From positions 1-55,951 of the forward strand of contig UPXY01000013.1 in assembly GCA_900538305.1 (NCBI GenBank): a DNA stretch of 55,951 nt. The letters run 5' to 3'. Positions within the stretch are counted from its first letter, which is position 1; each line of letters opens with the position of its first letter. Below the pieces are notes generated by a model. It ran no database searches, was not told where the DNA came from, and saw nothing but the letters and a program-made list of their open reading frames with translations. The translations under genes were made by a program, and so were the position numbers. Below are positions 34,738 through 43,276 of this stretch, in pieces. Source of the DNA: an uncultured Collinsella sp. GTDB taxonomy: Bacteria; Actinomycetota; Coriobacteriia; Coriobacteriales; Coriobacteriaceae.

Positions 34738-34941
34738 ATGAGTTACAGCAAGGGCTATTCGCGTTCCCATAGTGGAGGGTATCGAGGAGGTGGATTCCGC
34801 AATTCCCGCACCGGCGGTTATGTCTCGTCGGCCAGGGCGCATCAACATGTTGGGCAGAGTTTTGGGGGTTATGCTAAAGTGCGTTCAACCTCCACAGGCA
34901 ACTTCTATATGAAGGGAAGCTCTGCTAGCGGGAAGCGCTAA
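34738..34941 (+). CDS. Gly/Ser/Arg/Tyr-rich small peptide
   Basis: 67 residues with a good site (GAAAGGAGA) before ATG 34738. It has 14 Gly, 14 Ser, 7 Arg and 6 Tyr, starting MSYSKGYSRSHSGGYRGGGF. No hydrophobic core, no membrane helix, no cysteines. Such composition is typical of disordered, RNA-binding or condensing segments rather than of a folded enzyme. Its own promoter block matches those of the GTPase and the NYN RNase, so it is probably a real part of the same regulon; the Ser/Tyr residues would be natural kinase substrates (speculation). Confidence 0.65.
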   Translation: MSYSKGYSRSHSGGYRGGGFRNSRTGGYVSSARAHQHVGQSFGGYAKVRSTSTGNFYMKGSSASGKR

Positions 34942-35054
34942 ACCGAATAGAGCGAGCAATATGCCGCCCGCGGAATCTGTTACATGGCAGATCTCGTGGG
35001 CGGCTAAACTCAGGACATCTCGAACAATCCTGGCCTCGTATCATAGGAGAAAGT

Positions 35055-35804
35055 ATGAGCGATAACACAGGCATAGCGAACCAATCAGATCGGGTTGCCA
35101 CCAAGTTGTCCATTGACCCGCTTGTTTTGGAGTCTGCAAAGATCACCCTTGCAACCACAGGCATAGAGCTAAGCACCTATATTGAAGCAAGCCTAAGACA
35201 ACTGGTGCAGAAAAATGCCGTACCATTTGAAATCCCTGTAGACTCAATAACATGGGCAAATGAGGAATCTATTAGACGATCCGTAAACTATGCCACTTCA
35301 GGCCTTTATTTTGAGGCGCAGGAGGTGCTTCACGAGTTTACTTTGACTCTTTTGCAAAGCGAATTAGGTTTAGCATTAACCACAGGCTTAAGCCGGCTTT
35401 CGAAAAGAAAGCAAAATGAGGCGGCGAGTATCTATAGCGCACTAATCGCTTTAGATAACATAATGAAAGCGAGAACTAGCGAATCTGACAATTGTCTTGA
35501 TGATACTGGTCTGGAAAATACGGCTCATTCCGTTCGCCGCTATTTAGAAATCATCGAGCAACGTGTGACCCAGTTTCTTTCGAATCACTCAATGGAAATC
35601 GAACCGGAGATGCGCAGCGCCTTTTCTCCTGGATCCGTTACGACGACTCTACGCAAATTTGAGTTGTTCGATTCTCTATATTCAGGGGTACTAAAATGCT
35701 TCGAGCAACATCCCGAACGATTTACCGCCTATTTGAACTATTATGACCAGAAATCTCTACTCGAAATAATACGAGAAGATCTTGCCTCGCTAAATGAGGG
35801 CTAA
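35055..35804 (+). CDS. RHH/RelB-like domain fused to an unknown helical domain
   Basis: 249 residues; ribosome site AGGAGAAAG. Residues 10-60 resemble RelB/DinJ antitoxins: ATKLSIDPLVLESAKITLAT then GIELSTYIEASLRQLV. The remaining 190 residues are helical, with no recognised domain. Antitoxins of this type are normally under 100 residues, so this is an unusual fusion; it may be a regulator or an antitoxin with an attached effector domain. Same direction as the peptide, the 78-residue protein and the NYN RNase. Confidence 0.7.
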   Translation: MSDNTGIANQSDRVATKLSIDPLVLESAKITLATTGIELSTYIEASLRQLVQKNAVPFEIPVDSITWANEESIRRSVNYATSGLYFEAQEVLHEFTLTLLQSELGLALTTGLSRLSKRKQNEAASIYSALIALDNIMKARTSESDNCLDDTGLENTAHSVRRYLEIIEQRVTQFLSNHSMEIEPEMRSAFSPGSVTTTLRKFELFDSLYSGVLKCFEQHPERFTAYLNYYDQKSLLEIIREDLASLNEG

Positions 35805-35987
35805 CAAGAAGGCGTACAGCACAAATAGGTGCCTAGGCGTTTTCTCAAATGCAACGCGATATTTTCGTTTTCTACCTTATTCGCTCATTTGAATGAAATT
35901 CCTTTGTGTCGTCACGCATTTATAGCTCTATATATCGAAACACATCGCTAACTTGAGCGCGCAAGATTGGAGAAGGGGCTAGTAACG

Positions 35988-36224
35988 ATGGATGAGCTTT
36001 ACGATATTCTTAGAACCATGGAGAGAGAGGAGCTAGGTCACGCAATCAAGGAAGCTGGAGGCGCCGTCCCGTACCTGATAGGAGAAATAGAGTCGAGGGG
36101 CTGGAATATCAAGACTTTCTATATACAGATGAGCCGTAATTCCCGCCTTGACGAGCTATGGAGGGGACTAAAAGAATATGAGCGCAACGCCATATACGTT
36201 CACTTCCTTACTAGCAAGCAATAA
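35988..36224 (+). CDS. Small hypothetical protein
   Basis: 78 residues from ATG 35988, with GAGAAGGGG nine nt upstream; an in-frame TTG at 35967 is less likely. Acidic, soluble, MDELYDILRTMEREELGHAI at the start and DELWRGLKEYERNAIYVHF near the end. No recognised family. It could be a partner of the RHH protein or the RNase. A real gene is supported by its ribosome site and sensible composition. Confidence 0.55.
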   Translation: MDELYDILRTMEREELGHAIKEAGGAVPYLIGEIESRGWNIKTFYIQMSRNSRLDELWRGLKEYERNAIYVHFLTSKQ

Positions 36225-36353
36225 TTGAGCAGACACAGGAGCAGCTCGACAGCAGACCTTTCTACCCCCATTGATATGAGATTGCTTCCCTCCCCATAGC
36301 AAAATCCAATGCTATGGGGAAGCTTTCTTTGTCTGACTTACTCGTTGCCAACT

Positions 36354-36400
36354 GAAAGCGAGCCTTCCAAATTCAAAACCCACGCACTCGATACTTATCT
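36354..36400 (+). promoter_or_regulatory. Shared upstream block, copy 3 (NYN RNase)
   Basis: GAAAGCGAGCCTTCCAAAT (36354-36372; 16 of 19 match copy 2), then 6-7 nt, CCCACGCACTCGAT and TTATCT (36395-36400). The downstream half closely follows the GTPase copy. It begins 78 nt before the NYN ATG. Confidence 0.6.
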
Positions 36401-36431
36401 TGCGCAGAAACAAGCAAGAAAGGAGTGCGCC

Positions 36432-36878
36432 ATGAAGGACTCGAAGCGTCGTCTCATCGCGATTGATATCGAAAATATCTGCAAGAAGCCGATTATAGAC
36501 ATCGACGATGTCGCAAAGGCACGAAACATGATTGAAGTTCTCTGCAGCCCTCAAGACCATGATGCGGTTATCATCGGTACAAGCGGATCGACCAACTTTC
36601 TCGCCGCAGGAATTGCATGGTCGAAACCACTTCGAGTCTATCGAAACGGTCACAACGGAGCCGACTTGGCGCTTATCGAAAAAATCAGCACCTACGATTT
36701 TGAAACAATTTCTGAAGTAATTTTTTTTGGCGGAGACGGAATATACGCGCCGCTGGTTGACGAAATCGCTCAAATGGGAATTCCCGTTTGCGTCTATGCA
36801 TATAGCAGTGGGTTAAGCTCACGGATCGTTGCATCTGTACAAAGTAACAATAATTGCACCATTAGCATTGCTGCATAG
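36432..36878 (+). CDS. NYN-domain (PIN-like) ribonuclease
   Basis: 148 residues; AAAGGAGTG ribosome site. NYN/PIN-like acidic residues are in LIAIDIENI (Asp12, Asn15), NGADLALIE (Asp78) and FFGGDGIYAPLVDEI (Asp102), followed by GIPVCVYAYSSGLSS. The fold usually binds a metal and cuts RNA. Last gene of the AT-rich island and preceded by the shared upstream block. Likely the RNA-cleaving effector of the system, though an ATP- or nucleotide-sensing role cannot be excluded. Confidence 0.75.
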   Translation: MKDSKRRLIAIDIENICKKPIIDIDDVAKARNMIEVLCSPQDHDAVIIGTSGSTNFLAAGIAWSKPLRVYRNGHNGADLALIEKISTYDFETISEVIFFGGDGIYAPLVDEIAQMGIPVCVYAYSSGLSSRIVASVQSNNNCTISIAA

Positions 36879-36931
36879 CGCAAATAAAGTGACACGATAA
36901 TATGGCAAGACAGCCTAACACCATCGGCATG

Positions 36932-38077
36932 CTACCTATCCCTCACCACCTCGCCCAGAAACTCCTCGTCGAACGGAACGGTACCGGAGAACTGGGTGCC
37001 CCCGTCCGTGGCCACAACGATGTAGTTGTCGTCGCTCGCCCAGGCGTCCTCCTCCACGGGGATCACCTGCACGTGCGCGAACACCTGCGCAAGCGTCGCC
37101 ACGGTGTCGCGCAGCACGCTCGTGTCGCCGTCGCGCGCGACCACGTTCGTCGCGTATACGCCGCCGGGGTTGAGGCACGTGCGCACCGCCTGCGCCGCCT
37201 CGACGGTGGCAAGCTCGCGCACGGGCTCTCCACCAGAAAACGTATCGTTCACGATGGCATCGTAGCGCTGCGCCTTCGGCTCGCCCGCCTCCAGCCGTCG
37301 CGCCCGCTTGTCCAGCACCGCCCGGCCGTCGCCTTCATGCACGCGCAGGCGTCGTCCCGCGTAGCGCTCGATCATGTCCAGGTAGAACCAACGCCGCGCC
37401 GCCTGAATGATCGCCGGATCGATCTCGACAACATCCACATGCAGGCAGTCGTGATCGAGAATCGCATGCTTCGGCCACGAAAAACCGCCGCCGCCCAGCG
37501 CAAGTACGCGCTCCATGCCATGTCCGGTCGCCTTGCGCACGGCTTCTTCGGCATCGAACACCGCATCGAAGGCTTTAATGTACTTGAACACCGGCTCGCA
37601 GCTCTGAAAACCCAGGTACGTTGCAGACTGGTACACGCCGCCCAGGCGCATGACGCGCACGGGCTGCCCCTTCGCAAGCCGCGTATATACGAGGGCGCGA
37701 CCGGTTTGCGTGCGTACGACATGCGGATTCACCAGCACGAGCGCGAACATCACGATTGCGATGACCACGATGACGCCGATCACCGGAGCGGGAAACTGCG
37801 CCAACTGAAAGACGAACGCGAGCACCAGCACGAGCGCCACGATGCCCACCGTCGCCGCCGCCTGCTTCATGGGTGCGCTCGCACCGCGCGTGCCCGCGAG
37901 CACCTTGCCGGCGACCTTTGCCTCGAGCTCTTCCGGCGTATCGGCCGGCGCGTCGCCCAGAAGCTTCGTCTCGATATCGCTCGGAACCCTGCGCTCCTCC
38001 GCTCCGCGCGGCTTCGCAGCCGGTTCCTGCACCACCGTGCCCGTGAGCTTATCCTCGGTCTGCCTATCCTCGTTCAT
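36932..38077 (-). CDS. Spermidine synthase-like methyltransferase-fold protein with two membrane helices
   Basis: 381 residues from ATG 38077 after AGAGGAG. A hydrophilic N-terminus (about 1-65) precedes two membrane helices (AVGIVALVLVLAFVFQLA-like and VIVVIAIVMFALVLV), then a SAM-type Rossmann domain: VLALGGGGFSWP, VDVVEIDPAI, YDAIVNDTFSGG. Matches membrane-linked spermidine-synthase-like proteins rather than true SpeE. Its start overlaps the elp3 stop by 14 nt, so the two are coupled. Marks the return to host GC-rich sequence. Confidence 0.82.
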   Translation of the reverse strand: MNEDRQTEDKLTGTVVQEPAAKPRGAEERRVPSDIETKLLGDAPADTPEELEAKVAGKVLAGTRGASAPMKQAAATVGIVALVLVLAFVFQLAQFPAPVIGVIVVIAIVMFALVLVNPHVVRTQTGRALVYTRLAKGQPVRVMRLGGVYQSATYLGFQSCEPVFKYIKAFDAVFDAEEAVRKATGHGMERVLALGGGGFSWPKHAILDHDCLHVDVVEIDPAIIQAARRWFYLDMIERYAGRRLRVHEGDGRAVLDKRARRLEAGEPKAQRYDAIVNDTFSGGEPVRELATVEAAQAVRTCLNPGGVYATNVVARDGDTSVLRDTVATLAQVFAHVQVIPVEEDAWASDDNYIVVATDGGTQFSGTVPFDEEFLGEVVRDR

Positions 38078-40100
38078 CGAGACTCCTCTGTTGGTACAGT
38101 CCATGGTCGTGGAACCCTAACATTCTATAGTACTCCCTTGTTCCCACGGCACTGATGACGTTGATGCGCTCGTAGCCAGCCGCGCGCGCAAGGTCGCAGG
38201 CGCACTCGATAAGCCTCCGCCCCAACCCGTGGTGCTGTGCCGCCGCGCCGTCCTCGCCCACGCGCGTCGCCATACCGTAGACGTGAACCTCGCGAATCAT
38301 CGCTTCGTCTGCATTGATAATGGGAACAGGCGTTGACGGGGTGCTCGAGTCGAACAACTCGGCGGCGAGCTCGGCAACCGCCTCGTGTTTTGGCAGGGAG
38401 AGGCGGAGAAAACCGGCGATGCGACCTTCTGGTGTCACCCACTGCAAGAAGCGCTCGTCCGTAGAGCTCGTCTCGTAGGGCACAACGTTGAGCGCAAGCG
38501 CGTCCACATCCACCTCGCTCGTCGCGATCTCGCGATAGCGGATCTCGCGGACCGGTTCGCCCCCGGCAGCAGACGCGCGCGCAAGCCGTTCCTCCACCAT
38601 CTGCCGCAGGTTCGGCTTCTTGTTGCCCGCCATGATGTCGCCGGATGAAAAGTCGCGGATCATGCGCGACACGCGGCAGAACGCCGGCGTTGCGAGTACA
38701 TTGGCTGCAAGCACGCCCACAAGCTCATCCTCTGTGTAGGGCACCCATTCTCCCGCTTCGTAGCGCTCGCGCAGGCGCGCGCTCTCAATAAGCGCGCAGG
38801 GGTAAAGCTTGACCTCGTCCGGCTGGAATGCGGGGTCGGTCACAAAACGCCGGTAATCCGCGCGGTCGCTCTCGGGCGTGGCACCCAGAAGGTTCACCAT
38901 GGCGTGTGCGTGAATCTTGAATCCGAAGAGCCGAAGCAGCGAGAACGCCCGACCGATCTGCCCAACCGTGGTATTGCGGCCGTTCTTATCGAGAATGCGC
39001 TGGTCGACGCTTTGCACGCCCATCTGGATCTTCGTGGCGCCGAGCCGGCGGATGTGAACGAGCGCCTCGTGCGTGATGGCGTCCGGCCGCGTCTCGACCA
39101 CGAGCCCCACCACGCGATGCCGCGCCCGCTCGTTGCGCGCGTGCTCGCGCTCAAGGTCTGCAAGCGTGGCGCTCTGCCAGCTCGCTGCTTGGCGCCATGC
39201 GGAGCTCCCCGCATAGAGGTGCGTAACTGCCTGATTGTAGGTGAGTTCACCGGTGTCGACGGCGCGCTGCGCGGTTTCGAGCACATCGAGCGGCAACCAG
39301 GAACCGGCCTCGGTCGCCGGCGCGGCGGCGGGCGCGGGCTTCCGCATCAACCCGCACGCCTCGTACTGAGCGCGACGCGCGAGGACACCCGGCGGGATCG
39401 CAGGCATGGCATGCGCCGCCTGGCTGGCCGCGCCGCGAGCGGGATCCTCGGCATGCACCGCACTTCCCGCCACCAGCGCATCCGAGGGCTCGTCCGCAAA
39501 CCCGCGCAGCATGGGGTTCGCCGCCTCGCCCGCGATGGCGTCGTCGTTGAGCGCGCGGAAGAGCTCTGTCACGAACCAGGTCTGATATTCCTCGGGGTAA
39601 TCGCTCCACGTACCGCCGAGCACGATGAGCTCGATCTTGTCTGTGGCATGTCCCATCTGGGCGAGCGCCGTGAGCCGCGCGGAAACCTGCAGGTACGGAT
39701 CGTAGCAGGCTTGCTCGGCGCGGGCGCAGGCGGGTTCGTTATGCAGGTAGCTCTTGGGGCAGCGCACGTCGTTCGGACAGAAGATGCACGAGCCGGAACA
39801 CGGCCACGGCTTGGTGATCACCGTGATCGTCGCCACGCCGGATGCCGAACGGCGCGGTTTCATGCGCAGCACCTTGACGAGCGCCGCCTCGAGCTCCGGC
39901 GTGACGCCCCAGCTTGCCCAACGCTCAGGTTCTTCCCGGCGAACACGCTGGTAAAACGGCAAGAGCCGCCGCTTCGCGAACGCGCGCTTATCACCGCCTG
40001 ATCGCTTGGCGGCAGCATGCACGAGCTTCACGAGCACGCGATCGTCGACCGTCTCCCCGCGGCGCAGCGCAGCGAGTATCTGCAAGATGATCTCTTCCAT
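38064..40100 (-). CDS. elp3: Elp3-type tRNA U34 radical SAM acetyltransferase
   Basis: 678 residues, an early ATG at the frame's head. Makes the carboxymethyl group on tRNA wobble uridine. The radical SAM cluster CSGSCIFC (Cys101, 105, 108) follows GVATITVITKPWP. LVVETRPDAIT and IQMGVQSVDQRIL are conserved Elp3 motifs. The C-terminal GNAT domain has HHGLGRRLIE and ERINVISAVGTREYYRMLGF (acetyl-CoA site). An Ala/Pro-rich insert lies around residues 195-265. Overlaps the downstream spermidine-synthase-like gene. Confidence 0.92.
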   Translation of the reverse strand: MEEIILQILAALRRGETVDDRVLVKLVHAAAKRSGGDKRAFAKRRLLPFYQRVRREEPERWASWGVTPELEAALVKVLRMKPRRSASGVATITVITKPWPCSGSCIFCPNDVRCPKSYLHNEPACARAEQACYDPYLQVSARLTALAQMGHATDKIELIVLGGTWSDYPEEYQTWFVTELFRALNDDAIAGEAANPMLRGFADEPSDALVAGSAVHAEDPARGAASQAAHAMPAIPPGVLARRAQYEACGLMRKPAPAAAPATEAGSWLPLDVLETAQRAVDTGELTYNQAVTHLYAGSSAWRQAASWQSATLADLEREHARNERARHRVVGLVVETRPDAITHEALVHIRRLGATKIQMGVQSVDQRILDKNGRNTTVGQIGRAFSLLRLFGFKIHAHAMVNLLGATPESDRADYRRFVTDPAFQPDEVKLYPCALIESARLRERYEAGEWVPYTEDELVGVLAANVLATPAFCRVSRMIRDFSSGDIMAGNKKPNLRQMVEERLARASAAGGEPVREIRYREIATSEVDVDALALNVVPYETSSTDERFLQWVTPEGRIAGFLRLSLPKHEAVAELAAELFDSSTPSTPVPIINADEAMIREVHVYGMATRVGEDGAAAQHHGLGRRLIECACDLARAAGYERINVISAVGTREYYRMLGFHDHGLYQQRSLDERG

Positions 40101-40156
40101 GTCGCAAGATTCTACCGCATGAGCTCGAACCCGGCGCGTCGTCCGTACCGGCGATG

Positions 40157-40183
40157 TTAAAAAACCCCTGGGGTTATTTTACA
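40157..40183 (-). terminator. Repeated AACCCCAGGGGTT terminator element, copy 2
   Basis: Exact reverse complement of 11737-11763. It overlaps the TAA of the MFS gene and can end transcription from both sides (MFS and elp3 lie in the same direction, with elp3 downstream). Confidence 0.65.
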
Positions 40184-41372
40184 TGCGGCGGCGCATGATG
40201 GCGTTGAGCTTCTCGCCCGCCGCAACCATCACGATGAGCAGCGCAGCAAGATAGAACGGATACAGCTCGATGCTCACCATCTGCGCGAGCACGCCGAAGA
40301 GTGGCGACATCGCAAGGCTCCCCACGTAGGCGAACGCCATCTGCATGCCCGTGAGCGCAAGCGCCACGTCGTCGCCGAAGCGCGCCGGGGTGGCATGGAT
40401 GATCGAGGGGTAGATGGGCGCGCAGCCAAGCCCCACGAGCACCAGGCCAACCAGCAGCACCGAATCGCCTAGCGGCAGCAGAATACAGGCAATCCCCGCA
40501 GCGACCAGCGCCTGTCCCAACCGAATCATGTTATGGTCGCGAACCTTGAGGGAAATGAAGCCGCTGAGCGCTCGCCCCGCGGTAATGCCGATGTAGAAGT
40601 ACGATGCCCAGCTGGCCGCGACCTCGGCAGAGATCCCGCGTCCGAGCGTGCAATACGTCGCCGCCCAGTTGCCGCAGGTCGACTCGAGCGCGCAGTAGCA
40701 GAAGAAGCAGAGCAGCACCGCCGGCACGCCGTCGCGACGCAAGAGCTCCCTGCGCGAGTAACGCACTGGCTGAACGTGCTCGCCGCCGGATCCTTCGGCA
40801 CCTTGCCCCTCGGCAGCCTGCGGCAGCTTCCGCTCTTTCCATAAGGGCAACGACAGCGTGAGCACCACCACGATCGCGACCTGCACGCCGCCGAGCACCA
40901 AGAACCCGAGCGACCACGTGCCCACGCCGAGGCACTGCGCTATGATGAGGGGCCCCGCGCTCGCACCCACGCCCCACATGCAGTGCAGCCAGCTCATATG
41001 CTGCGACTCATAGTGTACGGCCACGTAGGAGTTGAGGGCCGCATCGACCGCCCCGGCACCGAGACCGTATGGCACCGCCCAGAGGCAGAGCTGCCAAAAC
41101 TCGCCCGAAAGCGCAAAGCCGGCAAGACCCGCCGCCGTGAGAAGCACGCTCGCTACGGTCACGCGACCCGTGCCGAACCGCTCGACCACGCGCACCGACA
41201 TAAGGCTCGACACGATCGTTCCGGCAGAAATAATCATCGTTACCGCACCGACCCAGGAAATCCCCGCGCCGAGCGCCGGCGCCATGAGCGGCCAGGCGGA
41301 CCCGAGCGCCGCATCGGGCAGGCCGAGGCTGATGAAGGCCAGGTAGATGATGGGCAAGAGTCCTACGGGCAC
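40179..41372 (-). CDS. MFS transporter
   Basis: 397 residues from GTG 41372, with AGGAGA upstream. Twelve hydrophobic segments are discernible; starts LLPIIYLAFISLGLPDAALG and SAWPLM as in sugar/FucP-type MFS carriers. A central hydrophilic loop (about 200-230) is rich in Glu/Gly. The substrate is not deducible. Its stop lies inside a repeated terminator element. Confidence 0.85.
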   Translation of the reverse strand: MPVGLLPIIYLAFISLGLPDAALGSAWPLMAPALGAGISWVGAVTMIISAGTIVSSLMSVRVVERFGTGRVTVASVLLTAAGLAGFALSGEFWQLCLWAVPYGLGAGAVDAALNSYVAVHYESQHMSWLHCMWGVGASAGPLIIAQCLGVGTWSLGFLVLGGVQVAIVVVLTLSLPLWKERKLPQAAEGQGAEGSGGEHVQPVRYSRRELLRRDGVPAVLLCFFCYCALESTCGNWAATYCTLGRGISAEVAASWASYFYIGITAGRALSGFISLKVRDHNMIRLGQALVAAGIACILLPLGDSVLLVGLVLVGLGCAPIYPSIIHATPARFGDDVALALTGMQMAFAYVGSLAMSPLFGVLAQMVSIELYPFYLAALLIVMVAAGEKLNAIMRRRM

Positions 41373-41472
41373 GGTGCATCTCCTCTGTTTTCGCAAAGCC
41401 GCCCCGCTCTCGACGAAACGAGGTCGCCGACTGATTATCATACTAATGCCGGATCGATTAGTGAAGGAGCAC

Positions 41473-42297
41473 ATGGACATCTCGGTCGCCCGACAGCTCA
41501 TAGATTTGAACACCCGCTTCTACCGCGATAATGCCGCGAGCTTTTCGGCCACGCGCGAGGCACCGTGGGACGGGTGGCGGCGCATCGTGGCACACGCGGC
41601 GGCATGCGCAGGCGCCCTCGCGCCGGGCAAGCCCCTCAAGATGCTCGATCTTGCCTGCGGAAACATGCGGCTCGAACGGTTCCTTTCCGAGGAATTGCCG
41701 AAAGCGAGCTTCGAATTCCATGCGGTCGACAACTGCAGCGCGCTGGCTGCGGGAACGCCCCTGCCGGCGGGCGTCGTCTACCACAACGTCGACGTCCTTG
41801 GCGCGCTGCTCGACGCGGCATCTGGCGGCTCCAAGGAGTCCCCGTTGAACGAGCTTCCTGCTTGTGCCTTTACCTGCTGCTTCGGTTTCATGCACCATGT
41901 GCCGAGCCTCGAGCTCCGCGTCGCAGTGCTGCGAGAGCTCGTGCGGCGCACGGCGCCCGGCGGCATCATCGCGGTATCGTTTTGGCAGTTCATGCATGAC
42001 GAGCGCCTCGCTTCGAAAGCGCATGATGCCGAAGAAGCCGCTCGCGAACGCGGCCTGCTCGCGCCCGCCGTGCTCGAAGCCTTCGAACCTGGCGACCACC
42101 TCCTTGGCTGGCAGGACGGCACGAACCTGCGCTACTGCCACCATTTCGAGGAACGCGAGATCGACCGGCTCATCGCCGCTCTTCCCGCAGGCACGGTGCG
42201 CGCGTTCGAACGTTATTCGGCCGACGGACGCGCCGGAAACCTCAATCGCTACGTGCTGCTCCGCCGGACTTCCGCCAAACTTGCAAGGAGCGCCTAG
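41473..42297 (+). CDS. Class I SAM-dependent methyltransferase
   Basis: 274 residues from ATG 41473 after GAAGGAG. SAM motif I MLDLACGNMRLERFL, followed by FHAVDNCSAL and CCFGFMHHVPSLELR; the last part has VSFWQFMHDER. Probably a small-molecule or tRNA methyltransferase. Divergent from the MFS gene and two nt before trmB, so likely one operon with it. Confidence 0.85.
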   Translation: MDISVARQLIDLNTRFYRDNAASFSATREAPWDGWRRIVAHAAACAGALAPGKPLKMLDLACGNMRLERFLSEELPKASFEFHAVDNCSALAAGTPLPAGVVYHNVDVLGALLDAASGGSKESPLNELPACAFTCCFGFMHHVPSLELRVAVLRELVRRTAPGGIIAVSFWQFMHDERLASKAHDAEEAARERGLLAPAVLEAFEPGDHLLGWQDGTNLRYCHHFEEREIDRLIAALPAGTVRAFERYSADGRAGNLNRYVLLRRTSAKLARSA

Positions 42298-42299
42298 CC

Positions 42300-43184
42300 A
42301 TGGGACAGACGCATATCCGCACACCGAAGAACTTCGTGCTCGAAGAGCGCCTCGAGCGCTACGCAGACGCCATCGAGGTCGCGCCGGAAAGCTACCGCGG
42401 CTCGTGGGCAGCGGCGTGCGCGGCCGTCGGCGCGACAGACTCCCCCGTCACCCCCTCCGGTGCAACACACCCCTTCGGTGCCGTGTACCTCGACCTCGGC
42501 TGCGGCAAAGGCGCTTACCTCGCCGCCTGTGCCGCACGCGACCCGCACTCGCTCTACCTCGGCATGGATACGGAACCCATCTGCATCGCATACGCCGCTC
42601 AACGTATCATCGAAGGCGGTCTGAAGAATGCCCTCGTGCTGCCTCGCAGCGCGGAATCCCTCGCGCGCATCTTCGCCCCCGGCGAGCTCGTGGGCATCAC
42701 CCTCAACTTTCCCACACCGTTTCCCAAGCGTAAATTCGCCGGCAAGCGTTTAGTGAATGTCGACCATCTGCTCGCATACCGCGCGCTCCTCGCGCAGGGC
42801 GCCTACGTCACGCTGCGCACCGATAGCCAACCGCTGCGCGATTACGCGCTCACGCAATTCGAAGCTGCCGGCTACGACACGCATTGGGTATCCGACGACG
42901 TGCGTGGCGAGCATCCGGGGCATCCCGAGACGGAATACGAGGTTCGGCTCGCTGCACAGGGTGCCACCGTGTACGGCATCTGCGCCACACCGGGAGCTAC
43001 GCCGACCTCCGCGCAAATCCAAGCCGGTCGCGATGCCGAGCAAAGCCTTGCCGCATACCTCCCACACGACCTGGACGCCCTCTCCTACGTGCCGCTCGGC
43101 ATGGAGGGATACGTCGTGAACGCTCGTAATCGCATGGCGAAAGGCAAGGCGGCAACCCCCGGCGTCGACGCTCGAGCACGGTGA
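42300..43184 (+). CDS. trmB: tRNA (guanine-N7)-methyltransferase
   Basis: 294 residues. SAM motif YLDLGCGKGAYLAACA, conserved YLGMDTEP, and the family hallmark LNFPTPFPKRKFAGKRLVN with ALLAQGAYVTLRTD. Methylates G46 in tRNA. A long C-terminal extension beyond the usual TrmB length (about 40 residues, Arg-rich end). Second gene after the methyltransferase. Confidence 0.9.
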   Translation: MGQTHIRTPKNFVLEERLERYADAIEVAPESYRGSWAAACAAVGATDSPVTPSGATHPFGAVYLDLGCGKGAYLAACAARDPHSLYLGMDTEPICIAYAAQRIIEGGLKNALVLPRSAESLARIFAPGELVGITLNFPTPFPKRKFAGKRLVNVDHLLAYRALLAQGAYVTLRTDSQPLRDYALTQFEAAGYDTHWVSDDVRGEHPGHPETEYEVRLAAQGATVYGICATPGATPTSAQIQAGRDAEQSLAAYLPHDLDALSYVPLGMEGYVVNARNRMAKGKAATPGVDARAR

Positions 43185-43276
43185 CGCAGGTCGTTCCCGC
43201 CGGCCTGCACGACGCGCCGTCGAACGCCTCTCCACATTGGGCGCATCGAAAACAGCCAGCACGAAGGCTTCTCACG

